Shown here: piece by piece, positions 56,231 through 64,000 of the stretch
Position numbering within the stretch: the stretch's first letter is position 1
Layout of the letters: each line of letters starts with the position of its first letter
Origin: Cytobacillus solani
GTDB taxonomy: Bacteria; Bacillota; Bacilli; Bacillales; Cytobacillaceae
DNA length: 64,000 nucleotides
NCBI RefSeq assembly: GCF_001420595.1
Contig: NZ_LJIX01000006.1
Location: 131,361-195,360 of the forward strand
Direction: 5' to 3'
The notes under the pieces: generated by a model
The model's database searches: none
Seen by the model: only the letters and a program-made list of their open reading frames with translations
What the model was told of the DNA's origin: nothing
Made by a program: the position numbers and the translations under genes

Positions 56231-58150
56231 ATCTGCTAATTCGGTCCATTCTTCGACCAGTTCGTCTAATTTACCTTTTGCCTCATTGTTTTTATTCGTA
56301 ATCTCCAGTACTTTTTCATGATCTTGATAAACCTCAGGCTCACATAATTGCTGCTCATATTCAGATATTTGAACTTCTAATTCTCCGATTTGCTTTTCTA
56401 CTTCTTCTAATCTTCTTTGGCGTTGCCTTTCCATTTTTTTTGCTTCTTTATCAAGCTGATAGCTGGTTTTTTCCTGATTAGGCTGATTTGATGCTGAATG
56501 ATTTTGTACGGTATCTAATGCCTTCAATTCTTCTTGCTCTTGCTTCTTTTCAATATAATAATCATAATCACCAAGGTACTCAGTTGCGCCACTCTTGCTC
56601 AGCTCAATCACTTTTGTTGTAATACGGTTAATAAAGTAGCGGTCATGAGAAACGAAAAGGATAGTCCCAGGATAATCGATAAGTGCGTTTTCTAATATTT
56701 CTTTACTATCTAAATCAAGATGGTTAGTAGGCTCGTCCAGAATCAAAAAATTTGCTTGTTGCATCATTAACTTAGCTAGTGCTAGACGAGCTTTTTCTCC
56801 TCCGCTTAAGGTAGATACATTCTTTAATACATCATCACCAGAGAAAAGGAAATTCCCTAACACAGTTCGGATATCCTTCTCAGGCTTAAGTGGAAATTCG
56901 TCCCATAGCTCATTTAAAACTCGCTTATTCGATGATAGTTCGGCTTGTTCCTGATCGTAGTATCCGATGGAAACATTTGATCCATAATGAAAATGACCTG
57001 AAATAGGTGACAATCTATCAATGATTGTTTTTAATAGAGTAGATTTTCCAACCCCATTTGGTCCCACAAGGGCAATGCTTTCCCCTCTAGTAATCCGGAA
57101 GGAAATACTGTTTGAAATCTCTTCTCCATGATAACCAATAGCGATTGAGTCAGCCTTTAATACATCATTTCCCGATTGTCTATCAATTTGGAAGCCAAAA
57201 GAGGCAGATTTTTCATCTCCTAGGGGCCTGTCCATTACTTCCATTTTTTCAAGCTGCTTGCGGCGGCTCTGAGCTCTTTTTGTTGTGGAAGCTCGTGCAA
57301 GATTTCGTTGAATGAAATCCTGAAGCTTTGCTACTTCCTCCTGCTGTTTTTCATATTCTTTCATTTCACGTTCAAAATTTGCTGCCTTTTGGTCGAGGTA
57401 GGCACTGTAATTCCCTGTATATTTACGAATTTGAAGTCTTGATAGTTCGTATACTTGTGAAACCACTTTATCTAAAAAATAACGATCATGTGAGACAATT
57501 AATATGGCCCCGTCGTATCCTTGTAAATATTGCTCTAACCACGTTAGAGTATCGATATCTAAATGATTGGTAGGCTCATCCAGGATTAAAATATCGGGTT
57601 TTGTTAATAATAGTTTTCCGAGAGCAAGTCTTGTTTTCTGCCCTCCGCTTAATGTTGATACTTTTGTATCGTAGCTAAAGGAATGGAAATTTAAGCCGTG
57701 GAGAACTGAACGGATGTCTGACTCGTATTGATAGCCGCCTTCTTCTTTAAATTGAACTTGACGTTTATCATATTCGGACAAAATTCGCTCATATTCCTGC
57801 TGATTTCCCATAGCTTCGGGATCAGACATACGTTCTTCAAGCCTGCGTAATTCTTTTTCTTGGGTTTGAAAATGCGCAAATACTGTTAACATTTCATTCC
57901 AAATGGATTGTTCAGATTCTAAGCCTGTATTTTGAGCTAGGTAACCTATTTTTACATCCTTAGGCTTAATTATTTCTCCGGACTCATAAGACATTTGCCC
58001 TGCAATAATTTTTAGTAGAGTAGATTTACCAGCTCCATTACGGCCTACAAGGGCAATTCGATCTCTTGTTTGTACTTCTAGCTTTATATTCGATAAAATA
58101 GGATCAGCACCAAAATTTTTCATTAATTGATTTACTTGTAATAAAATCAT
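56228..58150 (-). CDS. ydiF: ABC-F family ATPase YdiF
   Basis: A soluble protein of about 640 residues with two ABC domains and no membrane part, as in translation-associated ABC-F proteins. First cassette: GRNGAGKSTLLK, LSGGQKTRLALGK, ILILDEPTNHLD. A basic, coiled-coil linker (about 240-320) follows, then the second cassette: GPNGVGKSTLLK, LSGGEKARLALAK, FLILDEPTNHLD. The C-terminal region (about 545-640) is a charged coiled coil. GTG 58159 is in frame, but ATG 58150 after AGAGGTG is preferred. Divergent from moaC, as in B. subtilis. Confidence 0.95.
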   Translation of the reverse strand: MILLQVNQLMKNFGADPILSNIKLEVQTRDRIALVGRNGAGKSTLLKIIAGQMSYESGEIIKPKDVKIGYLAQNTGLESEQSIWNEMLTVFAHFQTQEKELRRLEERMSDPEAMGNQQEYERILSEYDKRQVQFKEEGGYQYESDIRSVLHGLNFHSFSYDTKVSTLSGGQKTRLALGKLLLTKPDILILDEPTNHLDIDTLTWLEQYLQGYDGAILIVSHDRYFLDKVVSQVYELSRLQIRKYTGNYSAYLDQKAANFEREMKEYEKQQEEVAKLQDFIQRNLARASTTKRAQSRRKQLEKMEVMDRPLGDEKSASFGFQIDRQSGNDVLKADSIAIGYHGEEISNSISFRITRGESIALVGPNGVGKSTLLKTIIDRLSPISGHFHYGSNVSIGYYDQEQAELSSNKRVLNELWDEFPLKPEKDIRTVLGNFLFSGDDVLKNVSTLSGGEKARLALAKLMMQQANFLILDEPTNHLDLDSKEILENALIDYPGTILFVSHDRYFINRITTKVIELSKSGATEYLGDYDYYIEKKQEQEELKALDTVQNHSASNQPNQEKTSYQLDKEAKKMERQRQRRLEEVEKQIGELEVQISEYEQQLCEPEVYQDHEKVLEITNKNNEAKGKLDELVEEWTELAD

Positions 58151-58296
58151 TTTTTTCACCTCTATATTCTAGAGTTAGTGTAACTCATTCATATATGATG
58201 GGCAATAACCGATACATTTTGCGTAAGTGAATGGTTGTACAAATTGCATACAAATGGATAAAAATAGTGTATCATTTTGTAGAGAGGTGTATGTAC

Positions 58297-58785
58297 ATGA
58301 CAGATTTTACTCATTTTAATCAAGAGGGCCGAGCAAAAATGGTTGACGTTAGTGATAAGCCTGAAACTGTCCGAACAGCGATTGCTCACTCAAGTATTAT
58401 TGTAAATAAAGAAATATATGAAAAAATTACTTCTAATAAAATGAAAAAAGGGGATGTCCTTGCAGTCGCTCAAGTTGCAGGAGTGATGGCATGCAAGAAA
58501 ACCTGGGAAATCATCCCGATGTGTCACCCTATTCCGCTAACTGGTGTGGATATTTCCTTCTCATGGGTAATGGATCAAGAGGAATATACCCTATTAATTA
58601 CGGCATCAGCTAAAACAAAAGGAAACACTGGCGTTGAGATGGAAGCGCTCACAGCGGCATCTGTCTGTGCTTTGACCGTTTATGATATGTGTAAAGCGGT
58701 TGATAAGGGAATGATCATTGGCAGAACGTATTTAGTTGAAAAAACAGGCGGTAAAAATGGAGACTTTAAAAGAGACACTAAATAA
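58297..58785 (+). CDS. moaC: Cyclic pyranopterin monophosphate synthase MoaC
   Basis: Molybdenum cofactor enzyme of 162 residues that converts the MoaA product into c[25 protein letters not shown] is the family N-terminus; [26 protein letters not shown] and [28 protein letters not shown] hold the active-site residues. The frame is open from 58231, but ATG 58297 with AGAGAGGTG upstream is the start. No other moa gene is near. Confidence 0.96.
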   Translation: MTDFTHFNQEGRAKMVDVSDKPETVRTAIAHSSIIVNKEIYEKITSNKMKKGDVLAVAQVAGVMACKKTWEIIPMCHPIPLTGVDISFSWVMDQEEYTLLITASAKTKGNTGVEMEALTAASVCALTVYDMCKAVDKGMIIGRTYLVEKTGGKNGDFKRDTK

Positions 58786-58811
58786 TGTAACTTTGGGAGA
58801 GTGGATGAATA

Positions 58812-59468
58812 ATGGCGAATGAATCAGTGAAAATTCCGCAAGCAACTGCAAAAAGGCTCCCTTTGTACTATCGATTTCTAAAAAATTTACATTCCTCTGG
58901 CAAGCAAAGGGTATCATCAGCTGAGCTAAGTGAGGCAGTAAAGGTGGACTCTGCCACCATTCGCAGGGATTTTTCCTACTTTGGGGCATTGGGGAAAAAG
59001 GGATACGGGTATAATGTCAATTATTTGCTTACATTTTTCCGGAAGACATTAGACCAGGATGAACTGACAAAGGTGGCATTAATCGGAGTAGGAAATTTAG
59101 GCACTGCTTTTCTGAATTATAACTTTTTGAAAAATAATAATACAAAAATTGAAGTTGCTTTTGATGTAGACGTAAATAAAGTCGGTTCAAAAATTGGGGA
59201 AGTTCCCGTTTTTCATATGGATGATTTAGAAAAAGTAATTAAAGAACACAATATTCAAGTGGCGATATTAACCGTTCCTGCACCTGCTGCTCAATCAATC
59301 GCTGACCGGATTGTTCAGGGAAGTGTAAATGGAATTTTGAATTTTACACCAGCTAGGCTATCTGTCCCATCGACAATAAGAATTCATCATATTGATTTAG
59401 CTGTAGAGCTTCAGTCTCTTATTTATTTCTTAAAGCATTACCCGACAGAAAGTGAAAAAGAAGAATAA
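58812..59468 (+). CDS. rex: Redox-sensing transcriptional repressor Rex
   Basis: NADH-responsive repressor of fermentation and anaerobic respiration genes, 218 residues. N-terminal winged helix [19 protein letters not shown] and [25 protein letters not shown]; Rossmann fold [18 protein letters not shown]-terminal swapped helix [16 protein letters not shown]. It follows moaC by 26 bases and may share its transcript. Confidence 0.96.
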   Translation: MANESVKIPQATAKRLPLYYRFLKNLHSSGKQRVSSAELSEAVKVDSATIRRDFSYFGALGKKGYGYNVNYLLTFFRKTLDQDELTKVALIGVGNLGTAFLNYNFLKNNNTKIEVAFDVDVNKVGSKIGEVPVFHMDDLEKVIKEHNIQVAILTVPAPAAQSIADRIVQGSVNGILNFTPARLSVPSTIRIHHIDLAVELQSLIYFLKHYPTESEKEE

Positions 59469-59479
59469 AATATTAAAGT

Positions 59480-59516
59480 AAATGAGCCTCTCAAAATGGA
59501 GGCTCATTTATTTTTT
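59480..59516. terminator. Bidirectional terminator between rex and ydiK
   Basis: AAATGAGCCTC and GAGGCTCATTT form an eleven-base stem with an eight-base loop and T residues; the ydiK stop codon lies inside the stem. Confidence 0.88.
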
Positions 59517-59710
59517 AGGCTATTTTTTAATTTGAAATGAAAAGCAACCATGCGCAGACCGCCGCCTAAGTCAAAGGTTGCAATAATAATTAGAAATACA
59601 GTGAAAATTCCCCATCCTTGTTCCCTTTGTATGTTTTGAATGGCGATGTATGTAAAGAGGAGACCGAGAATAATATAGATAATGCCTGAAAATAATGGTG
59701 ACCTTCTCAT
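59504..59710 (-). CDS. ydiK: Small membrane protein YdiK
   Basis: A 68-residue protein with two hydrophobic helices (PLFSGIIYIILGLLFTYIAIQ and GIFTVFLIIIATFDLGGGL) and a basic C-terminal tail. It matches B. subtilis YdiK in position, size and pattern. It overlaps the ydiL stop (ATGA), so the two are cotranscribed. Function unknown. Confidence 0.85.
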   Translation of the reverse strand: MRRSPLFSGIIYIILGLLFTYIAIQNIQREQGWGIFTVFLIIIATFDLGGGLRMVAFHFKLKNSLKNK

Positions 59711-60438
59711 ATAAATCCTCCAATAAAAGATTGTATTTTTTCTATTTTTTCCAGCCAGTTTTCTATTGGCTCCTTATTAAGCTGCAGAATAACAACAAGT
59801 GTATTCATTGTCACGTGAGCGAAGATCGGTACAATAATCCGCTTTGTTTTTACATAAAGAAAAGCAAACGTAAATCCCATCGCAGAATATAAAAGCGTAT
59901 GTTCAATCTCTGCATGTGCTAGGGCAAAAATGACAGAGCTGATTAATGCTGATAAAAAGAAGTTCAATCGTTTATGCAGGGATCCAAAAATGATTTTTCG
60001 AAAAACGATTTCTTCTAATATAGGTCCGATGATGGAACTGACGATTATTACGGCCGGGAAGGTTTGGATAAGCATCAGGATGTCCTGTGTATTTTCGGAC
60101 CCCATTTCAATGCCAACCATGTTTTCGATACTTGCCGCCATTATTTGGGCGAAATAGGCTAGGAAGATCCCTCCAACTGCCCATGCGATAGAAGTTGGAA
60201 CAGAAGAAGCATCCCGCAATTCCCGGACTGTTTTCATTTCTTTCCGTAATAGCACAAGAGTAATAATGAAGGTAATTGAAAAGCTAATGACAATCCAATA
60301 GGGTACAGAAAGTACTTGCATGTCTTTAGGACTTTTGCCAAAAAAAGTACCGGTAAACATGAGAAGTGGAACGCCTATAATCGATGAAAATTGCATGGCT
60401 ATATATGCAATAAGAATGATCCAGTATTCTTTTTTCAA
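59707..60438 (-). CDS. ydiL: CPBP family intramembrane metalloprotease YdiL
   Basis: An Abi/CAAX-type intramembrane protease of 243 residues with about seven helices. Motif 1 EEIVFRKIIFGSL (EExxxR), motif 2 FALAHAEIEH (FxxxH) and motif 3 HVTMNT (HxxxN) form the metal site. AAGGAG precedes ATG 60438 on the minus strand. Orthologous in position to B. subtilis YdiL, between tat genes and groES there; the tatAY-tatCY pair is absent here. Confidence 0.9.
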   Translation of the reverse strand: MKKEYWIILIAYIAMQFSSIIGVPLLMFTGTFFGKSPKDMQVLSVPYWIVISFSITFIITLVLLRKEMKTVRELRDASSVPTSIAWAVGGIFLAYFAQIMAASIENMVGIEMGSENTQDILMLIQTFPAVIIVSSIIGPILEEIVFRKIIFGSLHKRLNFFLSALISSVIFALAHAEIEHTLLYSAMGFTFAFLYVKTKRIIVPIFAHVTMNTLVVILQLNKEPIENWLEKIEKIQSFIGGFI

Positions 60439-60632
60439 TGTATTGTCTCCTTCTAATAGGTTGGTTGGCCGAGGTGATTATTCACTCGCTTCTCTACCAT
60501 CTTTCATTTTACTCATAATTAGCTTCTAGTTTCAAATAGAACAGTTCGATAGTCATAACTATTGCAAAATAATACTTCGATTGAAGCAAATTTTGGCTAT
60601 GAATATTTTTTGTAAAAATTTGAGCTTCACCC

Positions 60633-60661
60633 TTGCAAATAGTGTTCGTTTTCTTTAATAT
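60633..60661 (+). promoter_or_regulatory. Sigma-A promoter of groESL
   Basis: TTGCAA (60633-60638), 17 bases, TAATAT (60656-60661); TATAAT at 60659-60664 overlaps as an alternative. It lies directly before the CIRCE operator. The remainder of 60439-60632 shows no gene. Confidence 0.75.
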
Positions 60662-60671
60662 AATAATTGTG

Positions 60672-60698
60672 TTAGCACTCGGATGGATAGAGTGCTAA
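60672..60698 (+). promoter_or_regulatory. CIRCE operator (HrcA binding site)
   Basis: TTAGCACTC, nine bases, GAGTGCTAA: a perfect match to the CIRCE consensus. HrcA bound here represses groESL until heat shock. Confidence 0.98.
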
Positions 60699-60736
60699 TA
60701 AAAAATATTACATATAAATTGAGGAGGTTGTTTCAC

Positions 60737-61021
60737 TTGTTAAAGCCACTAGGTGATCGAATTATTATCGAGCTTGTTGAAACTGAAGAAAAAACTGCAA
60801 GCGGCATCGTTTTGCCGGACACTGCTAAAGAAAAGCCTCAAGAAGGTAAAGTTGTTGCTGTAGGAACTGGCCGCGTTCTTGAAAATGGTGAGCGTGTAGC
60901 CCTTGAAGTTGCTAACGGCGACCGTATCATCTTCTCAAAATATGCTGGAACAGAAGTGAAATACGAAGGCAAAGAATACTTGATTTTACGTGAAAATGAT
61001 ATTCTTGCTATTATCGGTTAA
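60737..61021 (+). CDS. groES: Co-chaperonin GroES
   Basis: A 94-residue lid of the chaperonin: [36 protein letters not shown], with the mobile loop GIVLP segment, and the C-terminal [28 protein letters not shown]. The start is TTG 60737, spaced eight bases from GGAGG; the in-frame ATG at 60683 overlaps the CIRCE operator and cannot be the start. Confidence 0.97.
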   Translation: MLKPLGDRIIIELVETEEKTASGIVLPDTAKEKPQEGKVVAVGTGRVLENGERVALEVANGDRIIFSKYAGTEVKYEGKEYLILRENDILAIIG

Positions 61022-61069
61022 TAAACAATACTCAGATAGATTCTAAAAGATAACTTTTCATAATTCTAG

Positions 61070-62719
<1,650 letters not shown>

Positions 62720-62749
62720 TTCGTAGAATTACACCCAGTAATACCAAGG

Positions 62750-62796
62750 TTTCGACCTTCGACACCTAAAAATAGGTGCCGAAAAGGTGCCGAAAC
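62750..62796. repeat. Imperfect palindrome with tandem 11-bp repeats at the groEL/integrase junction
   Basis: AGGTGCCGAAA is repeated perfectly in tandem (62774-62784 and 62785-62795), and GTTTCG ... CACCTA on the left pairs with TAGGTG ... CGAAAC on the right to form a long imperfect inverted repeat. Lying between groEL and a tyrosine integrase, it is a candidate attachment or integrase-arm site. Confidence 0.65.
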
Positions 62797-62803
62797 TTCA
62801 AAA

Positions 62804-63994
62804 TTAGAGGCTTCTCATGAGTTGAGCAAACTTTTGAGAAGCTTCTTTTTTTCTGTCTTTTGTAATATGTAGATAAACTTGAGTGGTAGTTTCATCTTCT
62901 GTATGTCCAAGCCTATCCATTATTTGAAGAAGTTCTACTCCTGCTTCAGCCAGAAGGGAAGTATGTGTATGACGGAGAGAATGTGGAGTCAATCTTTTCT
63001 TAATACTAGGTGTCTTCTTAAGTAAACTCTCCATTCTGTTCTCGATCGTCTTAATAAAATGAGGATAACCGTAATATGGTGGATTTAATCTTCCAAAAAC
63101 AAAATCTTTATTGTAATATTCCTTACCTACTTCAAGCTTTAATTCCTTTTGTTTCAGCTGGTGTTTCTTGAGGGTAGCAATAACCTCTTCTTCAACGTCA
63201 ATTTTTCGTATAGATCCTTCGGTTTTTGGTGGAAGTAATTCATAATTTTTAGTATTGTTCTTGGGGTTGTAATATGTCTTAGTAATATTTATAGTATGTT
63301 CTTCAAAATCAATATCTTTCCACTTTAAAGCCACTAATTCACCTGCTCTTAGACCAGTCCAAGCTAAAGTTAAAAAAATTACATAGTCATCAACTTCCCC
63401 TAAGGTTTTAGCTGTTTCTAAGAAATCCTTCAACTCGTGCTTTTCTAAATATTTTTCTTCAACCTTCTGATTTTCGATATCTTCTACAGTTTTTTTATCT
63501 TTAGGAATGAAAGCAAACTCTGTTGGATCCACTAATAAGTAATCTTGTTCCAGAGCCCTTTTAAAGATCATACGTCCTGTACCATGAATTCCTGATATAG
63601 TGTTGTGAGCCAATTTTTCCTTTTTCTTCAGATCATTTAACGCACTCTGATACATACGTTTAGTAATATCTTTGATTTTGTATTTTGCAAAATAACGATT
63701 TAAGTGTCCAATTTCATGATTCCTAACACGAATAGTGCTTACTTTTACGTCAGTTTCACTATAAACATCAAGCCAGTCTTGAGCCATATCTTCAAATGTT
63801 ATATTGTTATCTTCAAAATTTTTCCCACTAGTTTTTCTTTCAAATTCTTTTAGAGCATTCTTAGCTTCTTTTTCTTTTACAAATCCTTTTTTAACAATAC
63901 GTCGTCGTTGGCCGGATTGCGGATCAATGCCGTTTTCGACTACATACATCCACCGATCGCCTTTTTTTGTTTTATACTTTTTTATATAGGCCAT
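62804..63994 (-). CDS. int: Tyrosine recombinase / phage-type integrase
   Basis: A site-specific integrase of 396 residues. An AP2-like arm-binding domain (about 1-55: KKGDRWMYVVENGIDPQSGQRRRIVKKGF), a SAM-like core-binding domain (about 65-165: ITFEDMAQDWLDVYSETDVKVSTIRVRN) and the catalytic domain follow: Arg in AWTGLRAGELVALKW, His-x-x-Arg in LTPHSLRHTHTSLLAEAG, LGHTEDETT and the nucleophile in TTQVYLHITK. It is of the ICEBs1/Tn916/phage type. AT-rich codon use differs from groEL. It marks the edge of an integrated element that continues past position 64000, so xis or cargo cannot be seen. Confidence 0.93.
   Translation of the reverse strand: MAYIKKYKTKKGDRWMYVVENGIDPQSGQRRRIVKKGFVKEKEAKNALKEFERKTSGKNFEDNNITFEDMAQDWLDVYSETDVKVSTIRVRNHEIGHLNRYFAKYKIKDITKRMYQSALNDLKKKEKLAHNTISGIHGTGRMIFKRALEQDYLLVDPTEFAFIPKDKKTVEDIENQKVEEKYLEKHELKDFLETAKTLGEVDDYVIFLTLAWTGLRAGELVALKWKDIDFEEHTINITKTYYNPKNNTKNYELLPPKTEGSIRKIDVEEEVIATLKKHQLKQKELKLEVGKEYYNKDFVFGRLNPPYYGYPHFIKTIENRMESLLKKTPSIKKRLTPHSLRHTHTSLLAEAGVELLQIMDRLGHTEDETTTQVYLHITKDRKKEASQKFAQLMRSL
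62806..62852 (+). terminator. Strong terminator downstream of groEL, inside the 3' end of int
   Basis: AGAGGCTTCTCA and TGAGAAGCTTCT (one G-T pair) flank a 17-base loop, followed by TTTTTTT on the plus strand. The last codons of the integrase on the minus strand lie in the left arm. Confidence 0.85.
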
Positions 63995-64000
63995 TAAAAA

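Noticed and set aside
60683-60736. GroES start at ATG 60683
   Set aside because: It would place the start inside the CIRCE operator and add 18 non-family residues; TTG 60737 has the ribosome site.

Overview
The window is chromosomal DNA of a low-GC, endospore-forming Bacillaceae bacterium. Supporting this are a Bacillus-type 16S/23S/5S operon, HrcA/CIRCE control of groESL, a sigB operon, the spore gene cmpA, ndoAI-ndoA, and a gene order that largely follows the Bacillus subtilis ddl-murF-cshA-ydbS-ydbT-ydcA-acpS-ydcC-alr-ndoA-sigB-tex-cmpA-ydcK and tsaE-tsaB-rimI-tsaD-ydiF-moaC-rex-ydiK-ydiL-groESL blocks. The 16S sequence would suit the Mesobacillus/Neobacillus/Cytobacillus group, but I cannot place the genus by eye.

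Region by region. 1-2.6 kb: a dispersed repeat, mgtE (minus strand) and an unknown Bacillus protein. 2.7-14.8 kb: a cobalamin riboswitch followed by a compact, heavily overlapping operon for B12 precursor uptake and lower-ligand/nucleotide-loop assembly (btuF, btuC, btuD-cbiZ fusion, cbiB, cobD, cobU, cobQ, cobS, two histidine phosphatases, a degenerate CobU-like protein, a PduO-type adenosyltransferase, cblT, cblS). No corrin-ring genes are present, so it reads as a salvage operon: import corrinoids, strip them to cobyric acid (CbiZ), rebuild with aminopropanol (CobD/CbiB), activate (CobU), supply alpha-ribazole (CblT/CblS) and join (CobS). 14.8-15.1 kb: a tandem array of hairpin repeats. 15.1-19.2 kb: small accessory genes (GNAT, a methyltransferase relic, a GNAT-FosB fusion, AraC/GyrI, VOC, CBS). 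19.3-24.4 kb: a SulP transporter, an LtaS-type lipoteichoic acid synthase, a probable 48-residue membrane protein on the minus strand, and ddl.

24.4-45.3 kb: repeats, murF, a GntR/ABC cluster resembling yhcE-yhcI, an esterase, cshA, ydbS-ydbT, a sigma-D-promoted soluble chemoreceptor, rhomboid, acpS, ydcC, alr, the NdoAI/NdoA toxin-antitoxin pair, a minimal rsbV-rsbW-sigB operon with its own sigma-B promoter, and tex. 45.3-53.0 kb: repeats, the tiny spore gene cmpA, SprT-like ydcK, eleven tRNAs, 16S-23S-5S, and tRNA-fMet plus tRNA-Asp. 53.2-62.7 kb: the t6A genes tsaE/tsaB/tsaD with rimI, a DnaA-box cluster, ydiF, moaC, rex, ydiK, ydiL and groESL. 62.8-64 kb: a tyrosine integrase, the edge of a mobile element that continues beyond the window.

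Most of the window is ordinary Bacillus core genome. The points most worth following up are the GNAT-FosB fusion, the two-family dispersed repeat that often abuts stop codons, the tandem hairpin array, the DnaA-box cluster downstream of tsaD, the unlisted small ORFs, the SulP leader, and the integrase boundary downstream of groEL. I see no CRISPR array and no clearly new multi-gene defence system.
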